Shown in pieces: positions 1 to 11,246 of a stretch of DNA of 64,000 nt. A program made the position numbers and the translations under genes. The DNA comes from Candidatus Mycoplasma liparidae. Lineage in GTDB: Bacteria > Bacillota_I > Bacilli_A > Mycoplasmatales > Mycoplasmoidaceae. Positions within the stretch are counted from its first letter, which is position 1, and each line of letters starts with the position of its first letter. The stretch lies in NCBI GenBank assembly GCA_009884515.1, contig RHHX01000001.1, forward strand, positions 310,001 through 374,000, given 5' to 3'. The notes under the pieces are model-generated. The model did not search any database. It had not been told where the DNA came from and was given only the letters and a program-made list of their open reading frames with translations.

Positions 1-185
1 TATCGTAAAAATATATCTAAATAACAAAATTCAGATATATATATATAATAATCAATCACTGTAAATATTTATAAAAAAATATTTTATCAATCAACTATAT
101 CATATAAAGTAATAAAGTTATTATTGAAAATGAAAATTTAATTGATTTTATAAACGAGGTTTCTTTAGAAATAAAATTTTTAATA

Positions 186-1271
186 ATGAAGAAAAATAAA
201 AGTGATGAAATTATTTCTGAATTAGTTGTGCATAATATTTTATATATCGCACTGTTTATAAAAATTTTTAAAAGTATTCTAAGTAAATCTGCGGATTTAA
301 TATTTGTTGATCTGCCATATAATATGACATTAGATAAAATATTAAAAAGACCAAACGGCGATGTTTTTAGTGGAATGAATGATGAATGAGATAAATATGA
401 GTCATTAGAATCTTATGATAAAGAATGCTCAATTTGATTAAAAGAATCACTAAGAATATTAAAAGATAATGGGAGTTTATGAGTAATAGGTTCGTTTCAA
501 AATATTCATAGATTAGGTTATTTACTTCAGGATTTAGGATGTTGAATTATTAATGAAATAGTTTAAGAAAAAAGTAACCCTGTTCCTAATTTTGCTGGGA
601 CAAGATTTACTAATAGTCAAGAAACATTATTGTGAGTTGTTAAAAATAAGAAAAGTAAATTTACATTCATTTATAAAACTATAAAACATATTAATGGTGG
701 AAAACAAATGAAATCTATTTGAAGATTTTCTATCGCTGCAGGTAATGAGAGATTAAAAGATGAAAACGGTATAAAAATTCATTCAAGCACTATTAGAAGG
801 AATAATATTAGCAAGCACAAAGCTACAATGATATAGTTTTAGACTCTTTTAGTGGAACAGGAACAACTTGCTCACGCTTCTAAATTATGAGGCAGAAGAT
901 TTATTGGAATTGAAAAAGATCAAAAATATTTTGAAAGTTCATTAAAAAGGGTGAATTCAGTAAAAGAAAACATAGAAAATGACTGTTTAAAATTTGCTGT
1001 TTTAGATAAAAACCCCGAACCTGTTTCATTTAAGGATTTGATGAAAAACGGAATTCTAAAAGAAAATGAACAAATAATAATTAAAGATGAAATTTATAGT
1101 TTTAATAATGATGCAACCATAACTTATAATCAAGCTAATCTCTCACTAAATCAATTATGTAAAATAATTTTTAAAAAATCAACAAACGCTTGAACAAATA
1201 TAAACTTGCTTAATGGTGAAAATATAGATTCTTTGAGAGGGAAATATAGAGATAAAGTTTTATCTTTATAA
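186..1271 (+). pseudogene. Broken N6-adenine DNA methyltransferase of a type II R-M system
   Basis: The translation matches beta-class adenine methylases. A degenerate motif IV (DLPYNM in place of DPPYNM) lies near residue 43. The family segment NPVPNF-GTRFTNSQETLLW and the SAM-binding FSGTGTT motif follow, then GRRFIGIEKDQKYFE. The frame is broken by a TAA at 564, the region that normally carries the HxTQKP element is degenerate and ends at a TAG near 834, and at least one further frameshift lies near 860-880. The last part is open to a TAA at 1269-1271. The order of motifs (DPPY early, FxGxG late) resembles methylases of the HinfI/CcrM type that modify GANTC, but this specificity is inferred. 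A degraded endonuclease follows directly. The first 185 bases hold no recognisable gene. Confidence 0.75.
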
Positions 1272-1316
1272 AAGTCTTATATTAAAAAAATATAATCAAT
1301 CGAGAAAGGAATATAT

Positions 1317-2280
1317 ATGTTTGTAAGAAAAACTTATAAGTCAAGAAGAATTTAATGAATTATTCAATAGAAAGATTTTCGATTCCTCAATCCAAAAGCT
1401 TTTAAATGCTATTGTTGAATATCCCGATAAGATATGTTGGTATTTTTAAGGCAACAAAACTACAAAAATAAACTTTATCAAAATTTATCACAATCATTAG
1501 AAATTAAGTTTGGTAATGCAACAGAAGATATTATTGAAATTTTTTTGAAAAATCAGGTTATAAAATTCATAATAAAAAAATAGAAATATTAGTTTCTGAT
1601 AGCAAAAATATTAAATTAAATTTTGATCAGTTATTTGAAGATGAAGAAAACTCAATAATTTATATAATAGAACAAAAGATAAGAGATAATCATGATAGCA
1701 TGAAGAAAAAAGGACAATTTTTAAATTTTGAAAAAAAGTATGAAATAATTTCAAAAAAATATCAACCACAAGGAAAAAATAATTTCAATCTTATGATTTA
1801 TCGATGATTCTTTTTGGGGACAATAGAAATAAATAAGTTAAATGAAAATTTACCTAAAAGTTCCGAAGATAAATTTTATTTATTATATGGAAAAGATATT
1901 TTTGAAAAAATAAATTTTAAAGTTAATTTTTTGGAATGAATATGTTAATTTATTAGAAATATCAAAAGAAACAATTCCGGAAATATCTAAATTAAATTTA
2001 GATGAAAAACCCAATAGCAACGCTAAAAGAATTAAACAAAATTAAGTTAACCAATATAAATAAAATTTTTTCAAATAAAGAATTAACAAAAACTATTATT
2101 CCAATTTTGTTTCCAACAGGAGAAACTTTAAAATTGTATAGTGAACAAGATGAATTGTTGAATAACAAAAAATACAATAAAACTAGACAAATAATAGATA
2201 GTTATTTAAAAAAAATTGATGAAAAATATAAATCTAACAAAATAAATCCAAATTTCTCTAAAAAAGTACTTTATAAGTAA
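1317..2280 (+). pseudogene. Broken type II restriction endonuclease
   Basis: A GAGAAAGGA ribosome site precedes an ATG at 1317, but the reading frame breaks after about 12 codons. Open stretches in different frames carry QEEFNELFNRKIFDSS, then YIIEQKIRDNHDSMKKKGQ and NLMIYRWFF, and an open C-terminal stretch from 2002. The EQKIRDNHDSxKKxGQ segment resembles the catalytic region of HinfI/HpyAIV-type GANTC endonucleases; this comparison is from memory. Several frameshifts make it inactive. It sits just behind the equally broken methylase, as expected for a dead R-M pair. Confidence 0.55.
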
Positions 2281-2351
2281 ATAATTTAGTGCATAATATT
2301 TTTTATTTCATTCAAATTCTAAAAATAGAGTGTTATAGTAAAATTAATTAT

Positions 2352-2975
2352 ATGGAATTTTTAAAAACACTCTTTTGATCTAATATTTTTTTTGAAAAAA
2401 AAATAAATAACATTAAAAAAACTAAAATCAAAGATTATCTTCTAAAATTATTTGCATATAAACTTATTTTTTTAAAATTTTTAACTTTCATATTCATTTT
2501 ATTAATCTCAGCTCCATTAACTTTTATATTAAGAGATTATTGATTAAATAATTACGCACCGGGTATTGTTGTTTTTAATAAAGGAATGGGTTTAAGTTTT
2601 GGTAATGATTGAGATCAAGGAATTATCTATCTTTTTAAAATAATACCAATTATTATTTTGCTATTTACTTTGCTATTAACAACAAATATGTTAATAGCAA
2701 CATCAGCAATTATTATTTTTCTTGGAGGTCTTTATAATTTAATTGACAAATGATTAGTTGATTATCCAAACAGTGGCGAACCTCAATATGATGCTGTTGT
2801 AGATTATATTCATATATGAAATTCAGTAGCTAATGTACCTGATGTTTTCGTAACAATTGGAACAGCACTTCTATTAGCATCACTTATTTATGTAATTTAT
2901 AAAATGAATGAAAATGATGATACTGAAGATGATATTGATCTTGAAAATATCAATAATGAAGTTATTAAAAATTAA
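2352..2975 (+). CDS. lspA: Lipoprotein signal peptidase (signal peptidase II)
   Basis: The 207-residue membrane aspartyl protease removes signal peptides from prolipoproteins, which are major surface molecules of Mollicutes. Four hydrophobic segments are visible. The catalytic aspartates are in GGLYNLIDKW and in NVPDVFVTIG (usually NVAD), with VVDYIHIW between them as in the family. The acidic tail EDDIDLENINNEV is shared with a fragment at 41005-41187. This is the only intact lspA in the window; a frameshifted copy lies at 26583-27089. A broken galE follows 73 bases downstream, mirroring the fragment/intact pair at 41 kb. Confidence 0.9.
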
Positions 2976-3047
2976 ATTTTTACTTCATAAATTATATTTA
3001 TTTTTAATGTTAAAATGAATATAAAAGTTTTTTTATATGCAGTTAAT

Positions 3048-3665
3048 ATGCAAATATTAGTTGTCGGTGGAGCTGGTTCTATTGTTATTGAAGAATTAAT
3101 TAAAAATAAAAACATTAATAAAATAATTATTTTTGATGATCTTTCAAATAGGTTTTAAAGAACTGATTCCCAATAATATTCATTTTATATTAGATTCAAT
3201 TCTTGATAAAAATACTTTAGATAAAGTATTTAATGAAAATAAAATTGATTTAGTTATTCATTTAGCAGCTAAAACAAGTGCCGCTGAATCAATTTTAAAA
3301 CCTAGTAAATATTGAGAAACTAATTTATCAGGCAATAGTAATTTATTAATAGCTATGAAAAATAATAATCTTAAAAAAATTATTTTTCATCAACTGCAGT
3401 CGTTTATGGTGAAGTATCATCATCAACAATTAATGAAACTGATGATAACATTCCAGTTAATCCATATGGAAGTTCTAAATTAGATTGTGAAAAGGTAATT
3501 TGTGAAGAAAACCATATCAATAATATTGAATATGTTGTTTTCAGATATTTTAATGTTGCTGGAGCAACTAAAACAATCGGCTTAAGACCTTAATAACTGA
3601 CTTTATTAATTCCTAATATTAATAAAGTCAGTTATTGAAGAAGCTATTATTCCGAATAATTTAAA
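3048..3665 (+). pseudogene. galE: Broken copy of UDP-glucose 4-epimerase
   Basis: The start MQILVVGGAG and long stretches (SILDKNTLDKVF, LVIHLAAKTS, NPYGSSKL, YVVFRYFNVAGA) match the intact galE at 41259-42233. The nucleotide-binding loop is damaged (GAGYIG became GAGSI), frameshifts occur near 3150 and 3385, and the homology ends near 3665 where unrelated sequence begins. About two fifths of the enzyme is therefore missing. The upstream spacing to lspA is the same as at the 41-kb locus, so this is the decayed partner of a duplicated lspA-galE unit. Confidence 0.9.
3592..3636. repeat. Perfect 19-bp inverted repeat inside the galE pseudogene
   Basis: The arms 3592-3610 and 3618-3636 are exactly complementary with a 7-base loop. 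The intact galE has only a shorter, imperfect palindrome at the corresponding place, so the arms were made identical after duplication. There is no T tract, so it is not a typical terminator. Confidence 0.85.
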
Positions 3666-3906
3666 GGAATTTAGAAAAGGTTTTAATAATATTTGAAATT
3701 TAATAACTTGATATTAAAAACATAATATCTTTTAATTAAAACTTAATGTTTTAGAAATAAAAAAGCTATTATAGGATTTAGTGACTTTTAAAATTAGCTA
3801 TTTTAAGTTAGACAAAAAATACAAAAAAAAAGAAGAAGAAGTATAATTAAGTAATATTATTTATGCATAGAAAAGTTTCAAGAATATCGAAATTAAGGAG
3901 AAGAAA

Positions 3907-4869
3907 ATGCAATTAACTGCAATAAATAAAGTTTTTAATAAAGATTTTTTCTATGGATTTAAACCATTATTTAGTTTAATTAATCATTCTTTTTGAAGAG
4001 GATTTTTTGGCCCATTTTTTGCTTTTTTCTTTCCTCTTATTTTTATAAGTATTTTAGGTACTTTATTAGGATATGATCAAATATTAGGGGGAGCTCTTAT
4101 TATTGGACCAATAGCTATTTCTGTTATTGTATTACCTAATGCTATTTTTGAATTTAAGGAATCATCACTTTTAAAAAGGATAGGTTCAACACCAATTAAA
4201 CCATTATTTTTTATGTTAACAATAGGTTTTTTCTATTTAATATTAATGATCATCTCATTAATTTGAAGTTTGATTTTTTCTTTAATGATGTTTTCTCAAT
4301 ATTGAGATATCGGAAGAGTAATAGTTGAAGCTGTAGTAGGAACAAAACCAGAAGTACTTGCTCCTTCATTTTCTGAAGTCTTAAATATTGTTAATTGAGG
4401 CGGAGTTATCTTCGGACAAATAATGTCTATGATAGTCGGTGTATCTATTGGTATTGTCTTAGCTTCTTTTGCTACATCAAGTATGATGATTATGGGAATG
4501 GGGACAATTATTTTAATTTCAACTCAATTTTTAACTGGTCAAGTACTTCCTCCATCAATGATTGTTGAAGTTGATGTGATGTGATACGGTGGATATTTTC
4601 TTTCTCCTTTTAAGGCACCGACATCAATTATTTTAGAATCATGAAATGGTTCAGCGACAGTTATTAATGATTTTCAAATTGAATTTCTTACGTCAAATCC
4701 TTTTGATTTAAATCAACCTTGAATTTATTTTGATGCAACGGCATTTCCAAAAGAACTTGAAATATTAAGTAGTTGAGAAAAATGATTGAATATATTTTTA
4801 CCATTTATTTGATTCATTGGTTTCATGCTTATATCTATGAAGAAATTTAAATGATCAACAAGGGGATAG
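3907..4869 (+). CDS. ABC-2 type transporter permease
   Basis: A 320-residue integral membrane protein with about six hydrophobic segments spread over its length. The layout (short cytosolic N-terminus, large loop near residues 140-170, pairs of helices, conserved FxxSPFKAPT-like stretch) fits ABC-2 exporter permeases of the DrrB/YadH type. A strong ribosome site (AAGGAG) lies 9 bases before the ATG. The ATPase gene starts 3 bases after its stop, so the two are one transcription unit and probably form a heteromeric exporter. The substrate cannot be told from the sequence; drug, peptide or lipid-like export is usual for the family. Confidence 0.8.
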
Positions 4870-4872
4870 ATT

Positions 4873-5721
4873 ATGTCTAAAAAATCAAATAATTTTATCA
4901 TTGATGATAAAAATTTAACAAATTCTGTAATTAAAGCTTTCTTTATTGAAGAAATTAATCAAGAAATTAATCAAGATGAAAAAGAAGTATTTATTACTGA
5001 TTTTGCTTCTAATGGCAAGAAACTTATTGAAATTAAAAATATTTATAAAAGTTTCGGTTCTCATAAATCTGAAAAAAAAGTATTGAAGAACATTAATTTT
5101 GATATTAATTATTTAGAACATACAGCTTTATTAGGTTGTAATGGAGCTGGGAAAACTGTTTTATCAGAAATCATTTGTGGTATTAATAAAGCAACATCTG
5201 GAGAAATTATTCATAATTTTAGTACTGATAACTATAAAAAAAAGATTGGAATCCAATTTCAGGATTCATCATATCCTCAAGGTATTACTGTTAAGAAAGT
5301 AATTAATTTTATAGTTTCAGTTTACAAAACCAAAATATCTAATGATGAATTAAAAGCTTTGATTAAAATTTTTGGTATTGAAGAAATTTATAATAAAAAA
5401 GCTATGGGTTTATCAGGAGGAGAACAACAAAGACTAAATCTTTTATTATCTTTAATTCATAAACCTGAGTTTATTATTTTAGATGAATTATCAACAGGTC
5501 TTGATATAAAGATTAAATCAAGAATTAAAAGATTCATTAAAGAATATATTAAAGAGCATAATATCACAATACTAATTGTTTCACATGATATGGATGAAGT
5601 AGAATATTTAGCTAAGAGAATTGTAGTTATGTATCTTGGTCAAGTTTATGTTGATGCTAGTAAAGAAGAAGTTATTGAAAAATACGGATCTATTCAAAAT
5701 TGTATTGAAAGATATATTTAA
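4873..5721 (+). CDS. ABC transporter ATP-binding protein
   Basis: The 282-residue nucleotide-binding domain has all key motifs: Walker A GCNGAGKT near residue 91, Q-loop IQFQD, signature LSGGEQQR near residue 179, Walker B IILDE followed by STGLD, and the switch histidine in IVSHD. An acidic, asparagine-rich extension of about 50 residues precedes the domain. It powers the permease encoded 3 bases upstream. The organisation is that of the DrrAB-like two-gene exporters. Transcription probably ends at the hairpin just downstream. Confidence 0.92.
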   Translation: MSKKSNNFIIDDKNLTNSVIKAFFIEEINQEINQDEKEVFITDFASNGKKLIEIKNIYKSFGSHKSEKKVLKNINFDINYLEHTALLGCNGAGKTVLSEIICGINKATSGEIIHNFSTDNYKKKIGIQFQDSSYPQGITVKKVINFIVSVYKTKISNDELKALIKIFGIEEIYNKKAMGLSGGEQQRLNLLLSLIHKPEFIILDELSTGLDIKIKSRIKRFIKEYIKEHNITILIVSHDMDEVEYLAKRIVVMYLGQVYVDASKEEVIEKYGSIQNCIERYI

Positions 5722-5752
5722 TTATATAAATATCTATGATTAAAAATATCCT

Positions 5753-5789
5753 TGTTCATTTTATTTATAACAATGAACATATTTTTTTT
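5753..5789 (+). terminator. Rho-independent terminator after the ABC exporter
   Basis: An 8-bp stem (TGTTCATT / AATGAACA) with an 11-base loop is followed by a run of eight T at 5782-5789. It lies 31 bases after the ATPase stop. Confidence 0.7.
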
Positions 5790-6438
5790 CACTATATTCT
5801 ATATCAAGTAATAGTTGAATATGAGAAACAGATAATATTCAACAAATAATATTTGGAACAACTTCTGGTATCGTTTCATTTATAGGTATTTGTTGCAATA
5901 TTAAAAATTAATCACAAGAAAAGAGCGGTTATTGATAAGGTATATTAAATTCTATTGCCTTTGGAATATTTGCTTTATCTGTAAATTTAACAGGTGATTT
6001 TATAGTAAATGTGATTTATATCTTTTTACTTATATTCATCTTATTTAAAAACAAAAATAACATTAAGATCCAAGAAAGAAGATTAGAAAAAAAATCAATT
6101 CTAATTCTTATTACTACTTTTTTATTATCTTTCTTTTTAATACCCATATTGAATAGTGAATTAGCTAATGCATTAAATATTTTAAATTTTAAATATGGAT
6201 CGAACTTTAATTATTATTGAGCTGGTAGAACATTAGATTCTTTAATAAATCCTATCTCAATAGTTGCATTTATTACTATGATTACTGATTATCAAAAAAC
6301 ATGATATATCTGAATAGTAAAAATAGCCTTGCAATTACATTTTTCTCTGGAATTGGAATAGTTAATATTTCAATATTAATGACGAATATTTTATTTTTGA
6401 TATTATCTATTTACAATTTAAAAAGAAGAATTAAAAAC
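5790..6438 (+). pseudogene. Broken PnuC-like nicotinamide riboside transporter
   Basis: Fragments in changing frames look like a multi-helix PnuC transporter: GILNSIAFGIFALSVNLTGDF, then a helix at 6011-6060, a helix ending in PILNSELANAL, then WAGRTLDSLINPISIVAF and YQKTWYIWIVKIALA. Stops interrupt the N-terminal half near 5912 and 5938, and a frameshift near 6335 separates the last helices. The final frame runs without a stop straight into the downstream kinase gene. PnuC genes often sit beside nucleoside kinases, which supports the call, but sequence identity is modest. The N-terminal boundary is uncertain. Confidence 0.5.
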
Positions 6439-7065
6439 ATGAAAATAGCAATAATAGGTCCAGGAGCTGTTGGTAAAACAACAATTATAAAATATTTAGA
6501 ACAAGATTTAAAAGAATTTGAATTCATTTACGAAAGAACAAATCTAATAAATGAGGATTTTGAAAAATATATGGAAGATATGCAATCTAATGCTTTTGAA
6601 ATGCAAAAGAACTTCTTTTATTATAGAAAAGAAGAAGTTCAAAAACTTAATAATTTTAAAAATGTAATAATTGATAGACATTTAATCGATGATTTTATAT
6701 TTCCTCAAGTTCATATTGAATCAGGTAATTTTACAGAACAAGAAGCAATTGATTGAAAAAAAATAGAAAAGAAATATTTAAATTTTTTAGAATCAACGCC
6801 TAAATTAGATTTTGTCTTTTTATTAGAAGGTAATAATGAAGAAATAAAGAAAAGAAGAGTGAACCGTTCTCAAAATGAAAAAATAAGAGAATTTGAATTA
6901 AATAATCATACTTTCTTTGAAAAAGTTAATGAAAAATATAAGAGTCTAGAATTTATTTTATCTATTTCTAAATATTCAAAGAAATGTATTATTTTGGAAA
7001 ATAATGATTCAAAAGAAACAGCTGAGAAGATAAAACAAATAATTTTAGATTTTTTATATGTTTAA
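6439..7065 (+). CDS. Deoxynucleoside kinase
   Basis: The 208-residue protein has the dNK/dGK-dAK pattern: P-loop GPGAVGKTTI at residues 7-16, ERTN near residue 35, a DRH motif (DRS/DRY position) near residue 79, and a basic LID segment KKRRVNRSQ near residue 138. Such enzymes phosphorylate deoxynucleosides for salvage, important in Mollicutes that cannot make nucleotides de novo. No stop separates it from the broken transporter frame upstream (about 45 open codons precede the ATG), so a fusion is possible; I chose the ATG at 6439 because the family normally begins just before the P-loop. Confidence 0.78.
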
Positions 7066-7116
7066 TTTTATATTATAATTTTTAAAAGAGTCTAATTAAT
7101 AAAATTACGGAGCAAT

Positions 7117-8106
7117 ATGAAAGTATATATAAACTGTTTTTCTACTGCAAAAAATTTTAATAATGTCTATAATGATTTCCTTGAAAAAGCAAATAATTTG
7201 GAATCATTAAAAGTAGAAACTTATCCATTCAAAGTTGATAATAATCAAGTTTGAGTTGAATTTGATGATCATATAAAATTACTTCGAACAATTAAATTTT
7301 TTGATGATGTAATTGATCTTGAATTAAGAAAATTTAATGAATTTTTTTCTATGACAATAACAGTAAGTGATTCCTTTATTAATAAAAAATATATCCACCG
7401 AGGAGTTTTATTTTTACTTCCAAATAAAGATTGAGAAAAAATAAAAAATTCATCAATTATCAAAAGTTATGAAATAACTAACGAAGGGATTATTTTTAAA
7501 TTTTTATTTTATTCTAAAATCAAATATAGTGAAATTGTTAATTTAGAAAGTAAAATTATGGACTTTGAAATTATGATTGCAAAAGAAGACAAACTTAATA
7601 AAGAATTTACAATAGTTGGTAATATTCGTAATCTAAATTTAAATGATAATGTTGCAGTTAGAATTCATTATCAATGCGAAACATCAGAAATATTTGGATC
7701 TAAACACTGTGATTGTAAGGAACAATTAGATATCTTTTTTGAAACAATGAAGAATAATAGTAATTCTATTCTTATTTATTGTCATGAAGAAGGTAGAGGA
7801 TTAGGTTTGTTTAATAAAATTAATGCTTATTATTTAACTGCTACAGAAAAACTTGATACACATGATGCAATGTTAAAGATTGCAGGAAAAACAGAAAATA
7901 GAATGTTTGAAATACCAGCAGATATTCTATTTGACTTACAAATAAAAAAAATAGAACTGTGAACAAATAATCCTTTGAAAATAGAACCAATTAAAGCACG
8001 TTCAATTAAAGTTTTGAGAAAAAAAATATGAAGTAATAATTTATCATACAATGGGAATAAATACATAGTAGAAAAAAAGAATAAAATGGGTCATATTAAT
8101 GATTAA
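7117..8106 (+). CDS. GTP cyclohydrolase II-like protein with N-terminal extension
   Basis: The C-terminal two thirds of this 329-residue protein follow RibA. The zinc ligands C187, C198 and C200 have the C-x10-C-x-C spacing of RibA (GSKHCDCKEQL). EEGRGLGL, LDTHDA, WTNNPLKIE and the terminal KMGHI also match. The catalytic DxR element reads ENR, keeping the arginine but not the aspartate. GTP cyclohydrolase II opens the imidazole ring of GTP as the first step to riboflavin. The N-terminal 140 residues are unlike RibA and unrecognised. No riboflavin gene is nearby; instead the gene heads a unit with glycosyltransferases and overlaps the next gene (ATGATTAA), so a role in making a modified nucleotide or sugar donor is possible but inferred. 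Confidence 0.75.
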
Positions 8107-9523
8107 CATTATAATAAATTTGTCAGGAAAATCTGAAAATTTATATGAAAATTATATAAAAAAGCATCCAAAAGATAAAAACAATTTTTTTTATGTCTAT
8201 ACCCCATATGATATTATAGATAACGTAAAAATAAAAATAATCAAAACACCGATGAACAATTGTTTAGCAACACTTATGAACAACATTTTTTGAATTATAA
8301 ACCAATCTATTTACTATTCAAAGGATATTCAAGAAATTGAAAAAATTATAATTTATCATAATCAAGAAATTTTAAATAGCTTTGTTAAAAATATTGAAAA
8401 TCAACAAAAAAATATTGAAATTGAAAAAAATTATTTAATTATTAATGATAAAAAATTACTAGAAATTCCAACAACTAGTTTTTATAATATAAATATTTTA
8501 TTTAAACAAAATTTATTTTTAGAAGTGTGACTTTATTTATTAAAAGAAATTTCAAACATAAATTTTAATTTTGAAATTCCAAATACATTTATTATAATGT
8601 GTAAAAATGATAAAAACATTCAAAACATCTTAAAAAAGAAAAATGAGAACACACTTTATATTAATGGAGGTAATGAAGGTTCTTTATTTTACAAAGATGC
8701 TAATAAACAACAAATAATTAAGAAAATATCAAAAGAAAAAACTTTAACTTCTCTTTATAAAAAAAACAAAGTTATATATTTTCCAGAAGGAGTAGAAAAT
8801 TTTTATCATAAAGACACATTATCAATCAAAATCTCAAAAAGAAGAGAGTTCTCTTATATTGAATATGAATATGAGAACTGCATCCTACCTTGTGCTTCTA
8901 TTAATTTCCCTCAAGCTGCTAGATTAGCAATTTTACAAAGAAAAAAGAATATTTTTATTGATGATAATAAAATAATTAATTTTGGTAAAATAAAAAAAAC
9001 AATACCTCATTTAAGTAGTTATCCTGAAATATTCGAAATTATTTATAATGATTATGGGTCCTCTTTTATAAAAACAGAGAACAAAGAATTCCAATTAGAA
9101 CTCTTAAGAGACCTTTATTACTTAATAAAAAACCAAGACAGAATTGATTGTAGGGAAATAATTAGATCTAAAAGATATATTGATATTAAATTACTAATTA
9201 GAGAAAAACCTCGATTATATTCTTTTATTAATTTTGTTAAAAAAGAATATAAAGATAATCTCCCTATGCCTTGTCATGATTTAAAAGTAAGAGATAATAT
9301 TGATAAATATAACGTAATAGCTACATGTACAGAAAGATCTACAATGAGTAGATTAATGTCAAAGCAAAAAAATAAAAACTTTTGTTATGATCAAAAACTA
9401 AATAAACTTTTCGAATGTAACCTTGACTATATTCCTCCAGGGTTTGAGAAATCAGGAGCAATTGATGAGTTATCAAAACATTTAGAATTGATTCAAGGAT
9501 CTAAAAAATGAATAAAAAAATAA
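8099..9523 (+). CDS. Unknown protein in glycosyltransferase operon
   Basis: A 474-residue soluble-looking protein that I do not recognise. It overlaps the RibA-like gene by 8 bases and the next glycosyltransferase by 16, so all are translated together. No signal peptide or clear membrane helix is seen. Several cysteines cluster in the second half (ENCILPC, RIDCREI, PMPCHDL, VIATCTERS, KLFECN), which might bind metal. The C-terminal 150 residues contain DKYNVIATCTERSTMSRL and an LDYIPPGFE segment that could be a sugar- or nucleotide-binding fold. Internal TGA codons at five or more places read as Trp. A glycosyltransferase or a partner of the RibA-like enzyme are guesses only. Confidence 0.7.
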
Positions 9524-10257
9524 TAGCTCTAATTGTGACTGACGGGAATAGACCACTAGATAACGCAATTAACTCAATTTTAGAACAAACTAAAAAAGTT
9601 GATCATATTTTCATAGCTTCAGAAAAATGAATAAATATAGATTACCCATTACTTTTAAATCCTTATAAAAAAGGATTAGCGCGTAATACTAATCAAGCTT
9701 TAATTAAAATAAAAGAGTATTTTCAAAATGAAAATATATTTATAGCGACCTTAGATGATGATGATACATGAAATAAAAATTATATTTCTCAAGCAAACAA
9801 TTTAATAGATAAAGGTCATAATTTTATAACTGGATGAGTAGAAGTTTACAATCAAGGCAAAAAAATAGAGGAATGAACCTTTCAGAAAGAAGATATTAAT
9901 ATAAATAATTTTTTATTAACTAATATTGGCATACAAGGTTCTAATAAAATATTTAATTTAGATTTAGCTCTTGAATCAGGTGGAATGGGAAAATCAATTA
10001 ATAGGTCAACAGATCGTTTTTTTAATATTTTTTTACTAATGCATCCAGATATAAAAGTAGGGATTATTAATGATTTTGTGATGAAATATAATAAAGATAG
10101 TAATAGAAATCGTATTTCAAATGATTTAAACGGAAAAAAATATTTAATACTTTTTTATAAGCATTTTGATGCTTTAATTAGTAATGATGATGTGTTAAAA
10201 ATCAATGAACGGCATGAAAAAATTCATAAAATAAAAAGCGTTATTTCATGAAGATAA
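9508..10257 (+). CDS. Family 2 glycosyltransferase
   Basis: The 249-residue protein begins with a GT-A fold: IIALIVTDGNRPLDNAINSILEQT, then a KKGLARNTNQAL segment that positions the nucleotide-sugar, and the metal-binding LDDDDTW motif near residue 88. The acceptor half is short and has no membrane helix, so the enzyme is probably cytosolic or attached to the membrane through partners. It overlaps both neighbours by 16 and 10 bases. The donor may relate to the nucleotide-sugar dehydrogenase at the end of the unit. Confidence 0.82.
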
Positions 10258-11246
10258 TTTTAGCTACTACAATAATGAAAAACGAATCACCAAATTTTTT
10301 TTTAGAAAATGTTGATAAAGTTAAAAAATGAGGTTATCAGATTTTAACAATAGTGAATACAATCCATAAACTAAATGTCGATATTTCTTTTAATAAAATT
10401 GGGGACATGAAATTATCAAGAGAAGAATTGCTTAAAGAATGTCATAAACATGAGGCAGACATTTATTTTATATTAGATGCTGATATTCTTTTTGATGATA
10501 ATAATATTTTTGAAAATGTTTTATCTTACAAAAAAGAATATGATTTCATTTCTTTATATTATAAAGGTGATCCACCCATTCCTGCTTTTTTTACACTTGC
10601 ATCATCTTTAAATGATTTTTTAAATTATCAAAAAAATATTTTTTCAGAAACTCAAAGTTTTTCTTTTGATGATTCTGATTTTAATAATTCTACATATTCA
10701 GCTTTTAATAGAAAAAATAATTATAAAGAACTTTCAAATATTTTAATAGGAAAAAGTTTTGCAAGAGATATTGAAGAATTTACTAAAAATATTGATAAAA
10801 AAAGTACAACAACAGGCGGGGCTACTATTTATTTTAAAAAAGAATTATTACTACCAACTTTTGATTGAGAAAAATATAAAGGTAAATCATTAATTTGATA
10901 TGATTCTTTCAGAACAAGCATGCTTAAAAAAGAGTTTTCTTTTGTAAGAGTTCCGATATTTGTAAACCATATTCGTAACAATAATACGATTCAACTATCA
11001 TGAAATTCAGTTATTAGTTATATAAATGGTTTAAATTTATATAAATTTAAAACAGATCTAAATTGGAATCAAGATGCTATCATTAGCCATACTAAAGAAT
11101 TATTTTTTTATATTAAAGGGTTAATTAAAAAAATAGATTTATTATTAATTACTAAAGAAGAAGAAAATATAATCTATCAAATTAAAAATTTTATAGATAT
11201 TAATATATTTGAATTATTAAAAAAGGAGTGTGTTATATGAAAATAG
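10248..11246 (+). CDS. Putative glycosyltransferase with DAD motif
   Basis: The 332-residue protein starts MKIILATTIMKNESPNF, typical of GT-A enzymes, and carries FILDADILFDD near residue 80 where a DxD metal site is expected. GGATIYFKKELL and a WYDSF segment follow, as in enzymes that build capsule or glycoprotein sugars. The C-terminal 80 residues are basic and partly hydrophobic. The ATG overlaps the preceding gene, and the last codons overlap the start of the dehydrogenase gene. Family assignment is weaker than for the preceding gene. Confidence 0.65.
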
